A program made the position numbers and the translations under genes. Shown here piece by piece: positions 18,901 to 26,990 of a DNA stretch of 64,000 bases. Source of the stretch: Ensifer sp. BR816 (GTDB lineage: Bacteria; Pseudomonadota; Alphaproteobacteria; Rhizobiales; Rhizobiaceae); the NCBI RefSeq assembly GCF_000378985.1, contig NZ_KB905370.1, positions 1,641,830-1,705,829 of the forward strand, given 5' to 3'. Position 1 is the stretch's first letter; every line of letters starts with the position of its first letter. Under the pieces are notes generated by a model, which was given only the letters and a program-made list of their open reading frames with translations, was not told where the DNA came from and searched no databases.

Positions 18901-19741
18901 AGGTCCGTACTCAATCAGAGCTATGAATTTGTATTTGAACATGATTCTCTTCGCCGTCGGAGGAGACGAATCATGGCCCATGAATACTGGTTGAGTGATG
19001 CCCAATGGGCAGCAATTGAACCTTGCCTGCCGAAAAATCAGCCGGGCGCACGGCGGGTGGACGACCGGCGGGTGCTCAGCGGCATCATTCATGTGCTGCA
19101 ATCCGGTTGCCGCTGGCGGGACTGTCCGGCCGTCTATGGTCCCTATACGACGGTCTACAACCGTTGGAACCGCTGGTCGCGGCGCAAGGTCTGGCACCGT
19201 CTGTTCCAGGCGCTGCGAACGATCTCGCCGGATGAGGATTTCCACGCCATCGATTCCACCACCGCCAAGGCGCATCGGGCGGCCAGCGGTGCAAAAGGGG
19301 GGCGGAAGCGCAGGCGATCGGGCGATCGCGCGGCGGCAGAACCACGAAAATCCACGCGATCTGCGACAGTCTCGGGCGCGCCATCGCGCTCGAAGTGACG
19401 CCGGGGCAGCGTGGCGACGTACGCATGGCCGACCCGTTGTTGGCGGCCTTGCCGCCAGCGCGCGCCTGCGCGGCCGATACCGCCTATGACGCCGATCGGC
19501 TGCGCACCTTCCTGATCGCGCGCGGAACCATCCCCGTCATTCCCAACAACCCGACCCGCAAACGCATCCATCCCTTCGATCGAGCCGCCTACAGGCGGCG
19601 AAACCTGGTCGAGCGCATGTTCTGCAGGCTCAAGGACTGGCGGCGCATCGCGACCCGATACGACAAGCTCGCTCGAAACTTCATCGCTGCCGTCGAACTC
19701 GCCGCAACAATCATCTGGTGGGCCTGATTGAGTCCAGACCT
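18901..19741 (+). mobile_element. IS5-family (IS427-group) insertion sequence, 841 bp
   Basis: Terminal inverted repeats of 18 bp (18901-18918 and 19724-19741) match at 16 of 18: AGGTCCGTACTCAATCAG on the left and AGGTCTGGACTCAATCAG as the reverse complement of the right. The flanks carry a TA duplication (18899-18900 and 19742-19743) and reconstruct to CTAG, the known preference of the IS427 group. Inside is one transposase in two frames. The insertion sits between leuD and a small membrane-protein gene. Confidence 0.9.
18973..19727 (+). CDS. IS5/IS427-type DDE transposase, two frames (probable -1 frameshift)
   Basis: The first frame runs 18973-19398 and covers the N-terminal domain (EYWLSDAQWAAIEPCLPK) and the first catalytic Asp in DSTTAKAHRAASGAKGG. 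The rest continues in the -1 frame to 19727 with the second Asp (CAADTAYDAD) and the exact Y(2)R(3)E(6)K signature in YRRRNLVERMFCRLK. The frames join cleanly at A4G6 (19293-19302). IS427-group elements are known to use programmed frameshifting between two reading frames, so this may be an active element rather than a dead one; an inactivating indel is the alternative. Confidence 0.85.
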
Positions 19742-19983
19742 TAGAGATCGATGATCGTGCCGCGCCCGTCGTTCCAGATCCGCATTTCGCGCTGCTGGCC
19801 GGCAGCCGGACCGGCACGCGCCGGCATCGGCTTCGCATTGAACCTTGCGGCGATCGCGCTGCCGATCACGACGACGGCGGCGATACCGGCGAGCGCCAAG
19901 GCAAGCGAGGCGGTCAGCACGAAGGCCGCAAATGCGATGGTCAGGGCTGCGGCCGTGAAAAGAACAGAGCGGATGCTTTGCAT
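19741..19983 (-). CDS. small hydrophobic membrane protein, unknown function
   Basis: 80 aa with two closely spaced hydrophobic segments (about residues 8-28 and 29-46) rich in Ala/Val, then a basic, polar tail ending RIWNDGRGTIIDL. An AAAGGTGA ribosome-binding site precedes the ATG. Its stop codon TAA uses one base from the end of the insertion sequence: before insertion the codon would have been TAG within CTAG, so the reading frame survived the insertion unchanged. No family was recognised. Divergent from the CitE-like gene across 102 bp. Confidence 0.7.
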   Translation of the reverse strand: MQSIRSVLFTAAALTIAFAAFVLTASLALALAGIAAVVVIGSAIAARFNAKPMPARAGPAAGQQREMRIWNDGRGTIIDL

Positions 19984-20085
19984 GTTTCGTCACCTTTCTA
20001 TCAGGCATGTGGTGGCTCGCGGCACCGCTTGCAAGAGGACCCTTCGACCTTGCGCAAGGCAAGAAAGGCGGGCACAACCAATTCC

Positions 20086-20991
20086 ATGACTCGAGCGACC
20101 GATCACCATCCCGTGCGGCTGCGCCGTTCCGTGCTTTGCGTTCCGGCGGACAACGCCCGTGCGCTTGCCAAGATCAAGGACCTTGCCGCGGATGCGGTCA
20201 TCTTCGATCTCGAGGATGCCGTAGCGCCCGAACGCAAGACGGAAGCCCGCGACGACCTTGTCCGCCATCTGTCCGCGAACCGGACGGACGGCGAAGCGAT
20301 CATCCGCATCAATGTGGCGGAATCGGGTTTCAGCGACGCGGATCTCGTCGCCGCAGTCGCCGTACGCGCGGATGCAATCCTCCTGCCGAAGGTCGAGAGC
20401 CCGGCCGACATTCAAGGCGCCCTCGATTGGCTTTCTGAAAACGATGCGCCGGAGACCATGCGGCTCTGGGCGATGATCGAGACGCCGCGCGGCGTCATCA
20501 ACGCGCCGGCCATCGCCGAATTGGGTCGCACCTTCGGCGGACGGCTCGATTGCTTCATCGTCGGCCTCAACGATCTCGGCAAGGAAACGGGCGTTCCCGC
20601 CCTTCCCGGCCGCACCTATCTCGTGCCCTGGCTGATGCAGGTCCTGCTGGCCGCCCGCGGCAGCGGCCTCGACGTCATCGATGCGGTCTACAACGATTTC
20701 CGCGATCCGCAAGGTTTTGCGGCCGAGTGTCGGCAGGGGCGCGACATGGGCTATGACGGCAAGATGCTGATTCACCCCGCTCAGATCGATGAGGCCAATC
20801 GCCGCTTCGGCGTCGACCAGGCAGCACTTGACGAAGCGCGCGCGATCATCGCCGCCTTCGCCCGGCCGGAGCATGCCGAGAAGGGCGTCATCAATCTCGA
20901 CGGCCGCATGGTCGAACGCCTCCATCTCGGCCAGGCGCAGAAACTTGCCGCGAAAGCGCAGATCATCGAACAGCGAAGGGCGAAACCTTGA
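20086..20991 (+). CDS. HpcH/HpaI-CitE family lyase (CoA ester lyase)
   Basis: 301-aa TIM-barrel lyase of the CitE-like group, which cleaves or hydrolyses citramalyl-, malyl- or methylmalyl-CoA-type esters. Motifs: RRSVLCVPADNARALAKI, the metal-binding DLEDAVAPERK, ETPRGVINAPAIAE and the C-terminal GYDGKMLIHPAQIDEANR. It lacks CitD/CitF neighbours, so it is not part of a citrate lyase complex. The start is uncertain because no good ribosome-binding site is close; 20086 is the family-like choice. The next gene begins within its stop codon. Confidence 0.87.
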   Translation: MTRATDHHPVRLRRSVLCVPADNARALAKIKDLAADAVIFDLEDAVAPERKTEARDDLVRHLSANRTDGEAIIRINVAESGFSDADLVAAVAVRADAILLPKVESPADIQGALDWLSENDAPETMRLWAMIETPRGVINAPAIAELGRTFGGRLDCFIVGLNDLGKETGVPALPGRTYLVPWLMQVLLAARGSGLDVIDAVYNDFRDPQGFAAECRQGRDMGYDGKMLIHPAQIDEANRRFGVDQAALDEARAIIAAFARPEHAEKGVINLDGRMVERLHLGQAQKLAAKAQIIEQRRAKP

Positions 20992-21194
20992 AACTCTACC
21001 GATTCCTGACCGGCCCCGACGACGCCTCGTTCTGCCATAAGGTGACGGCGGCATTAAACCAGGGTTGGAGCCTGCACGGCTCGCCGACCTATGCCTTCAA
21101 CGCCGACACCCAGCATATGCAATGCGGCCAGGCGGTAGTGAAAGAGGTGGAAGGCAAGGATTATCTTCCGGACATGAAGCTGTCGGAGCAGTGA
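20988..21194 (+). CDS. DUF1737 family protein
   Basis: 68-aa protein with the DUF1737 pattern: KLYRFLTGPDDASFCHKVTA, a GWSLHGSPTYAF centre and a QAVVKEV strand. It begins with TTG overlapping the lyase stop (TTGA), so translation is coupled. The function is unknown; the pairing with a CitE-like lyase is the only contextual hint. Confidence 0.8.
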   Translation: MKLYRFLTGPDDASFCHKVTAALNQGWSLHGSPTYAFNADTQHMQCGQAVVKEVEGKDYLPDMKLSEQ

Positions 21195-21211
21195 CGCGAG
21201 TAAGTGGATTT

Positions 21212-21322
21212 GCCCCTCTTCTCGGGTTTAACCCGAGGACTAACCCTCTCCCCGCACGCCGGCGCCGCGAGTCTCCTTCGCCCGCTTGCGGGAGAAGGTG
21301 GCAGGCAGGCCGGATGAGGGGC
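21212..21322. repeat. rhizobial mosaic repeat, copy B
   Basis: Same family as the repeats at 16334 and 61205. Left end is the palindrome CTCGGGTTTAACCCGAG (about 21221-21237), and the right end reads GGCAGGCAGGCCGGATGAGG. It occupies most of the 146-bp gap between the converging DUF1737 and MFS genes. Confidence 0.72.
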
Positions 21323-21340
21323 AAATCGCCCTTTCGTAGG

Positions 21341-22537
21341 CTATGAATCCCCCTTGCCATGATCCGCATGAACGGCGTGATGCGACAGGAGCAGCACGAC
21401 GATGAAGAGGACGGGGACCGAGGCAAAGATCACCGCGAAGCCGCTGTGCTCGGCAATGAAACCGATCAGCGACGGCGCGAACAGCATGCCGGAATAGCCC
21501 ATGGTCGTGGCGACCGCGAGACCGATACCCGGCTGCAGGCCCGGCATATTGCCGGCCGCCGAAAAGGCGATCGGCACCATGTTCGAAATGCCGATGCCGG
21601 CGACGGCAAAGCCGAGGATCGCGAGCGACGCGGTGGGTGCGAGCCCCGCGACGACAAGCCCGACGAGGGCGGTGAGCGTGCAAACGCGCAGCGTCTTGAT
21701 CGCACCGAAGCGGTCGCGCACATGATCGCCGGCAAAGCGCATCGCCGCCATGGTCGCCGAGAAGGCGGCAAAGCCGAAACCCGATAGCTCGACCGAGGCG
21801 CCGAGTTCGTTGCGGAGATAAAGCGCGCCCCAGTCGAGCACCGCCCCTTCCGGCACCATCGAGAACAGCGCCATCAGCCCCACCAGCCAGGGCAGCGGCG
21901 TCATCGGCAGACGCAACTTCTCCTTCGCCGCTGCCGGGTGCGGCTCATCGGCGAGGATCATCGGCCAGGCAATCGCAAGAACCGCGGCGCAGAAGCCGGT
22001 CACCAGGATGGCATGCGGCAGCACGCCGACGCGGGCCATGAGGACACCGCCGATCCCGGCGCCGATCAGCCCGCCGAGACTCCAATAGGCGTGGCAGGAG
22101 GACATGATGGCGCGACGCATCGATTTCTCGACCTCGACGGCATTGGCGTTCATCGCCACATCCATGGCGCCGACGAAGCCGCCGAGCAGGAACATGCCGA
22201 TCGCCGCCGTCCAGACATCGGGCACGAGCGTCAGGACGAGAAGCAGGGGCGAGAGAATGATCGCCGTCGCCTTGGCCACTTTTTGCGAGCCGATGCGGGC
22301 AATGTAGGCGCCGGCGATCGGCATCAGCACCAGCGAGCCGATGCCGAACACCAGGATCAGGAGGCCGAGCACGCTCTCGCCTATCCCGAGCCGGTCCTTG
22401 AATTCCGGGATCTTCGGCGCCCAGCTGCCGGTGACGAAGCCGTTCATCAGGAACAGGAGGGAAACGGCAAGCCGGTTCCTCGACATGTAGCCCTGCCGGA
22501 CTGCGGTCTTCGGGGCGGCCTCTGCGCGCTGATCCAT
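21341..22537 (-). CDS. MFS transporter
   Basis: 398-aa inner-membrane transporter with about 12 hydrophobic segments. The N-terminus (NGFVTGSWAPKIPEFKDRLG, GAYIARIGSQKVAKA) and the AMDVAMNANAVEVEKSMRR segment resemble the YbjJ/fucose-permease-like MFS branch. It is the third gene of a deoR-VOC-MFS unit (33 bp after the VOC gene). With a DeoR regulator it may carry a sugar or related metabolite, but this is not shown by the sequence. Confidence 0.85.
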   Translation of the reverse strand: MDQRAEAAPKTAVRQGYMSRNRLAVSLLFLMNGFVTGSWAPKIPEFKDRLGIGESVLGLLILVFGIGSLVLMPIAGAYIARIGSQKVAKATAIILSPLLLVLTLVPDVWTAAIGMFLLGGFVGAMDVAMNANAVEVEKSMRRAIMSSCHAYWSLGGLIGAGIGGVLMARVGVLPHAILVTGFCAAVLAIAWPMILADEPHPAAAKEKLRLPMTPLPWLVGLMALFSMVPEGAVLDWGALYLRNELGASVELSGFGFAAFSATMAAMRFAGDHVRDRFGAIKTLRVCTLTALVGLVVAGLAPTASLAILGFAVAGIGISNMVPIAFSAAGNMPGLQPGIGLAVATTMGYSGMLFAPSLIGFIAEHSGFAVIFASVPVLFIVVLLLSHHAVHADHGKGDS

Positions 22538-22570
22538 TTTTTGATCTTCCTGTTCGCCGGTTCGTCCGGC

Positions 22571-22957
22571 TCAAATGGTGATTTCGATGAGATTGCCGTC
22601 GGGGTCGCGGATAACGGCTTCGTAGAAACCGTCCCCGGTCCACCGCGCTCCGGAAACGAGCTGGCCCTGCTCGCCGGCCCGCGCCGCCATGTCGTCCACG
22701 GCCTCACCGCTACCGAGCGAAAGGGCGATGTGGGCGTAGCCGGCGCGCTCGACCATGACGCCGTCGTGCGGCTCAAGCCACGGCCCTTCCATGACCTCGA
22801 TCGTCGGTCCCGCGCCGATGGTCAGGAAGCACGAACGGAACCCGGGACGACGCCGGCTTTCATAGACAGAGCCGGCATCGGCGCCGAGGAATTCGACCCA
22901 GAAGGCCGCGATCCGCTCGAGATCTCTGGTCCAGAGGGCGACATGCGCAATGCTCAT
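22571..22957 (-). CDS. VOC-family (glyoxalase-fold) protein
   Basis: 128-aa protein with the paired beta-alpha-beta-beta-beta layout of the vicinal oxygen chelate superfamily. N-terminal SIAHVALWTRDLERIAAFW supplies a metal-ligand His at residue 4, the centre YAHIALSLGSGEAVDDMAA a second His, and the end EAVIRDPDGNLIEIT a Glu. Its start overlaps the DeoR stop by 4 bases. The substrate is unknown; lyase, isomerase and dioxygenase activities all occur in this fold. Confidence 0.86.
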   Translation of the reverse strand: MSIAHVALWTRDLERIAAFWVEFLGADAGSVYESRRRPGFRSCFLTIGAGPTIEVMEGPWLEPHDGVMVERAGYAHIALSLGSGEAVDDMAARAGEQGQLVSGARWTGDGFYEAVIRDPDGNLIEITI

Positions 22958-23736
22958 CCGGCGCGCTCCTCCGCAATGACGACGCTCGCGCCTTGCGCGA
23001 TGAAGGCGGCGACCTCACCCTCCGGCGCACCCGCCTCGAGGACCAAGGTCGAGCCGGAGCCGATGCCGATCACCGCGTGCGGAGCTGCCGTACCGAGCTT
23101 GTCGCTAGTGACGGCGGCAAGCACCGAACGGCTGCGCGCGGCGATCAGCCGCTTGAATTCCGCGTCCTCCAGATGGAAGGCCGTGAGCCCCGCCTCGGCG
23201 TCGGCGCCGCACGTTCCGAGAATACACAGATCCGGCCGCAGCAACTCCGCGTCGCGCTGCGCCCTGGCCCCGACCGCAGCGCCGACGGTTCGGTCGAGCG
23301 TGCCGCCGATCAGGATCAGGTTGAGGCCCGGCTTCTCCATCAGTGCAGAGGCGATCAGCGGCGTATTGGTGACGATCGTCGCCGACAGGTCCGGAGAGAT
23401 CGTCCGCGCGATTGCGAGGTTGGTTGAACCGGCATCGAGAAACACCGTCATGCCGTGCTGAATGAAGCCGATCGATGCCCGCGCCAGGGCCGCCTTGCGC
23501 TCCGGGGCGAGCGCGGCCCGCTCGCTGAGCGAGCCCGCATCCGGCGCAAGCGGCAGGGCGCCGCCATAGACGCGCTCGCAGAGGCCCGCCGCAGCCATTT
23601 CGCGCAGGTCGCGCCGGATCGTGTCTTCGGAGACGTTGAGCTCGCGCGCCAGATCGGCGGCGAGAACACGGCCCTCGGTCTTCAGCCGATCCTGGATCAG
23701 CGATTTTCTTTCGCGCAGCAACAGTTCGGTCGACAT
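22954..23736 (-). CDS. DeoR-family transcriptional regulator
   Basis: 260 aa. The N-terminal helix-turn-helix reads VLAADLARELNVSEDTIRRDLREM (about residues 24-47), the classic DeoR signature, followed by YGGALPL. The C-terminal sensor domain has the sugar-phosphate-isomerase-like segments FLDAGSTNLAIA, TNTPLIASAL and LIGGTLDR. Such regulators bind phosphorylated sugars. Start at 23736 (MSTELLLRERK) fits the family; the frame continues 17 codons upstream. First gene of deoR-VOC-MFS, divergent from the amino-acid binding protein. Confidence 0.9.
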   Translation of the reverse strand: MSTELLLRERKSLIQDRLKTEGRVLAADLARELNVSEDTIRRDLREMAAAGLCERVYGGALPLAPDAGSLSERAALAPERKAALARASIGFIQHGMTVFLDAGSTNLAIARTISPDLSATIVTNTPLIASALMEKPGLNLILIGGTLDRTVGAAVGARAQRDAELLRPDLCILGTCGADAEAGLTAFHLEDAEFKRLIAARSRSVLAAVTSDKLGTAAPHAVIGIGSGSTLVLEAGAPEGEVAAFIAQGASVVIAEERAG

Positions 23737-23747
23737 TTTCCCAATCG

Positions 23748-23766
23748 TGCATAAACGTGCATTAAT
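23748..23766 (-). promoter_or_regulatory. direct repeats upstream of deoR
   Basis: On the minus strand ATGCACG occurs twice, 10 bases apart, just before the deoR start (ATGCACGTTTATGCACG), and a further ACGTTT lies upstream near 23775. DeoR-type proteins often bind direct repeats, so autoregulation is possible. No experiment or consensus backs this particular motif. Confidence 0.35.
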
Positions 23767-24004
23767 CGATAGAAACGTGAATACCACCGTTGCCGTGCGA
23801 GTTCAACCTTGGATAATCTGGAACAGGTCCGCAGGTTGCCTGTTTTGATTGCGGCCGTTTCGATGGGGTGCGGCCCGCTTGAGAAAATATTCTATCGAAA
23901 CAGCCGAGAATTGGTCTTTTATGCGCTCAGGCGGCTCGCAATTTGTGCGAGGCTGACCACAATCCGGATGACGGGCCGGAGAACAGAAAGATGGAAACAA
24001 CACA

Positions 24005-24778
24005 ATGAAATTCCTTCCGACACTTTTCGCCGCCACTCTCCTGCAAATTGCCGCCTTTGCGCCGGCCGAGGCCGGGGCGAACCTCGATGAGATCAAATCG
24101 GCCGGCGTGCTGAAGATCGGCACCGAGGGCACCTATGCCCCCTTCACCTATCATGATGCGAACGGCACGCTCGTCGGCTTCGACGTCGAGATCGGCCAGG
24201 CGCTCGCCGAGCGCCTCGGCGTCAAGGCCGAGTTCCTCGAAGGCAAGTGGGACGGCCTGATCGCCGGCCTCGACGCCAACCGCTACGACACCGTCATCAA
24301 TCAGGTCGGCATCACCGAGGAACGCAGGAAGAAATACGACTTCTCCGAGCCCTATATCGCGTCCAAGGCGGTGCTGATCGTCAAGGCCGACAACGAGGAG
24401 ATCAAGGGCTTCGCCGACTTGAAGGGCAAGAAGTCGGCCCAGTCGCTGACCAGCAACTTCGGCAAGCTTGCGCAAGCCTCGGGCGCCGAACTCGTCGGCA
24501 CCGACGGCTTCGACCAGTCGATCCAGCTCGTCTTGACCGGCCGCGCCGACGCGACCATCAACGACAGCCTGTCCTTCCTCGACTTCAAGAAGCAGAAGCC
24601 GGACGCCCCCGTGAAGATCGCGGCAGAGCAGGCCGATGCCGACTATTCCGGCATCATCCTTCGCAAGGGCGAGCCGGAACTGCTCGCAGCCATCAACAAG
24701 GCGCTTGAAGAGATCAAGGCCGATGGCACCTACGAGAAGATCTCGCAGAAATATTTCGGCGCCGACGTCTCGAAGTAA
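24005..24778 (+). CDS. polar amino-acid ABC transporter, periplasmic binding protein
   Basis: 257 aa with a secretion signal (residues 1-23, cut near AEAGA). The mature part is a family 3 solute-binding protein: GVLKIGTEGTYAPFTYHD, GFDVEIGQALAERLG, DGLIAGLDANRYDTVINQVG, and FSEPY. The set resembles the cystine-type (TcyA/FliY) branch. The permease and ATPase follow on the same strand after 331 bp that contain a mosaic repeat. Divergent from deoR across 268 bp. Confidence 0.9.
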   Translation: MKFLPTLFAATLLQIAAFAPAEAGANLDEIKSAGVLKIGTEGTYAPFTYHDANGTLVGFDVEIGQALAERLGVKAEFLEGKWDGLIAGLDANRYDTVINQVGITEERRKKYDFSEPYIASKAVLIVKADNEEIKGFADLKGKKSAQSLTSNFGKLAQASGAELVGTDGFDQSIQLVLTGRADATINDSLSFLDFKKQKPDAPVKIAAEQADADYSGIILRKGEPELLAAINKALEEIKADGTYEKISQKYFGADVSK

Positions 24779-25109
24779 GCGAGGGGGGGCGACCGGCGAC
24801 TGACCCCTCCCAACCCTCCCCACAAGTGGGAGGGCTAACTTGCCTCGGCGCCGAGCTCCACAGGAAGCCTGCGCATCCTAAACAAGGTCCAGAGCCGTAG
24901 GCCAGTGCGACAGGCAAAGCGTCGCGAGACGGGCGCAGGATTCGGAAGCCTCCCATCCCTCCCCCTTGTGGGCCCCTTGTGGGGAGGGTGACCCGAAGGG
25001 CCGGGAGGGGTTCTGACGGAACGGTTGCATGGGACGCGGTCGTCCCACCTTTCCCGACCATGCTCCATGAACTACGATCCGTTCCGTTCCCGGAGCGGAT
25101 CCGCGCATT
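24779..25109. repeat. repeat-filled gap inside an ABC transporter operon
   Basis: The gap between the binding protein and permease genes holds two inverted, related blocks near 24803-24835 and 24962-25014. Both contain CCCCTCCC and ACCCTCCCCACAAG, the ends of a rhizobial intergenic repeat; the second adds the CCCGAAGGGCCGGG hairpin. Nothing coding was recognised. The stem-loops may lower expression of the permease and ATPase relative to the binding protein. Confidence 0.6.
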
Positions 25110-25805
25110 TTGAAAGGTTTTCCCTTGCCCAACTGGCTGAACCTCATGGCGGAATCGCTGCCGACCCTGCTCTGGGCCGGCTTGATCTTCACGGTGCCGC
25201 TGACCCTGCTTTCTTTCATCCTCGGCCTGTTGCTCGGCCTTGTCACCGCCATCGTCAGGCTTTTCGCGCCGGCTCCCTTCGTCGCCGTGGCGCGCTTCTA
25301 TGTCTGGGTGATCCGCGGCACGCCGCTGCTCGTCCAGCTCTTCGTCATCTTCTACGGCCTGCCCAGCATGGGCATCCTGCTCGACGCCTTTCCGGCCGCG
25401 CTGATCGGCTTCACGCTGAATATCGGCGCCTATACCTCCGAGATCATTCGCGCAGTGATTTCCTCCGTGCCGCGCGGCCAATGGGAGGCAGCCTATTCGA
25501 TCGGCATGAGCTGGAGCCAGGCGATGCGCCGCACCATCCTGCCGCAAGCGGGCCGTGTCGCCGTGCCGCCGCTCTCGAATACCTTCATCTCGCTGGTCAA
25601 GGACACCTCGCTCGCCGCGGCGATCACCGTGCCCGAACTCTTCCAGACGGCGCAGCGCATCGTCGCCACCACCTACGAGCCGCTGATCCTCTACATCGAG
25701 GCGGCGCTGATCTACCTTGCCATGAGCTCCGTGCTTTCGGCCCTGCAGGTCAGACTGGAGAAACGCTTCGCCCGCTATGGCGGCTTCCTGGAGGCGCGCG
25801 CATGA
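25110..25805 (+). CDS. polar amino-acid ABC transporter, permease
   Basis: 231-aa inner-membrane permease of the HisM/TcyL type with about five helices. The N-terminal hydrophobic segment LWAGLIFTVPLTLLSFILGL is followed by YVWVIRGTPLLVQLFVIFYG and the EAA loop (QWEAAYSIGMSWSQAMRRTI). The end has FISLVKDTSLAAAITVPELF. The start is TTG at 25110; a second TTG at 25125 with AAAGG in front is an equally good choice. The ATPase start overlaps its stop. Confidence 0.9.
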   Translation: MKGFPLPNWLNLMAESLPTLLWAGLIFTVPLTLLSFILGLLLGLVTAIVRLFAPAPFVAVARFYVWVIRGTPLLVQLFVIFYGLPSMGILLDAFPAALIGFTLNIGAYTSEIIRAVISSVPRGQWEAAYSIGMSWSQAMRRTILPQAGRVAVPPLSNTFISLVKDTSLAAAITVPELFQTAQRIVATTYEPLILYIEAALIYLAMSSVLSALQVRLEKRFARYGGFLEARA

Positions 25806-26563
25806 TCGAGCTCGAGCATATCGTCAAGCGCTTCGGTACCAACACGGTCCTGAACGACATCAACGTCAGCCTGGCGGAGGGCACGGTGACTGCCCTTGTC
25901 GGCCCCTCAGGCGGCGGCAAGAGCACGCTCCTGCGCTGCGTCAACCTGTTGGAGGTCCCGACCAGCGGCGCGATCCGCCTCGGCGACGAGCGCCTGGAAT
26001 TCGCTCCCGGCCGCAAGGTCGGCTGGCAAGCGATCCAGCGGCTCCGCCGCCAGACTGGCATGGTGTTCCAGAACTTCCAGCTTTTCCCGCACCAGACGGC
26101 CCTCGGCAACGTCATGGAAGGCCTGGTGACCGTCCTCAGATGGCCGGCCGACCGCGCCCGCGCCCGCGCACTCGAACTCCTGGAGAAGGTCGGCATGGCC
26201 CACAAGGCGGACGCCTGGCCGGCCACGCTTTCCGGCGGCCAGCAGCAGCGCGTGGCGATTGCCCGCGCCCTTGCACCGTCCCCACGCGTGCTCCTCTGCG
26301 ACGAGCCGACCTCGGCGCTCGACCCGGAGCTGGCAGAAGAAGTGGTGGAAGTCCTGAGCCGGCTCGCCCGCGAAGGCACCACGATGATCATGGCCACCCA
26401 CGACCTGCGCCTCGCCTCCCGCGTCGCCGACCACGTGGTCTTCCTCGACGGCGGTGTCGTCGTCGAAAGCGGCCCGCCGCGGAAGATTTTTTCCGTGCCG
26501 GAGCGTGAGCGGACGAAAAGGTTCATAGCCTCGCTCAGCGCGCCGATGAGCTATGACATTTGA
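25802..26563 (+). CDS. polar amino-acid ABC transporter, ATPase
   Basis: 253 aa. Walker A is GPSGGGKST (residues 35-43), the Q-loop follows in FQNFQLFPHQTALGN, the signature is LSGGQQQRVAIARAL, and Walker B VLLCDEPTSALDPEL. All key residues are present. It overlaps the permease by 4 bases (ATGA). With the binding protein and permease this makes a complete polar amino-acid (cystine-like) importer. Confidence 0.93.
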   Translation: MIELEHIVKRFGTNTVLNDINVSLAEGTVTALVGPSGGGKSTLLRCVNLLEVPTSGAIRLGDERLEFAPGRKVGWQAIQRLRRQTGMVFQNFQLFPHQTALGNVMEGLVTVLRWPADRARARALELLEKVGMAHKADAWPATLSGGQQQRVAIARALAPSPRVLLCDEPTSALDPELAEEVVEVLSRLAREGTTMIMATHDLRLASRVADHVVFLDGGVVVESGPPRKIFSVPERERTKRFIASLSAPMSYDI

Positions 26564-26578
26564 GGTAAATCGGAGCCA

Positions 26579-26976
26579 ATGGAACGAGCCGTGACTTCAC
26601 TCGAATACCCCACAATGAGGGCAGAACTTATTTCTTACTTAAGAGGTTTGGCCGATTACCAGTATCAGCGAGAAAATTGGCAGGTCTATCGAACGTCACC
26701 CGCTACGATGAATTGGATTACACAATTCACTTTCTCTATGACGACACCGAGCTAGCCAGCGATCCCGAATCCACCATCGGGGTGTTTCTCTATGATCACC
26801 GCGAGGCGGAAGGGATACGCTCGATCATTGCCGCGATCGACCGCGTGTTCGAGAAGTATGGGCTGGAGCTGAGCGATGCTGAATACCTCAGTAAACTCGA
26901 GTGGATGCAGGTCGTAGCTGCGGCGTCGAAAGCCCTACCCGTATTCGTGGCAAATGGCGTTGGGTCTCTCGATTAA
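26579..26976 (+). pseudogene. SCO4402-like small protein gene broken by a frameshift
   Basis: The first frame, from ATG 26579, encodes MERAVTSLEYPTMRAELISY, then LRGLADYQYQRENWQVYRT; the continuation RYDELDYTIHFLYDDTELAS to VGSLD lies in another frame (through 26976). Together they give about 131 residues resembling the SCO4402 family as I recall it. The frames meet at about 26700 in CACCCGC, where one missing base would restore a single protein. The second half alone could be read from a TTG at 26677. A sequencing error is the alternative. Function unknown. Confidence 0.6.
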
Positions 26977-26990
26977 CGCGCCGCGCGCAG

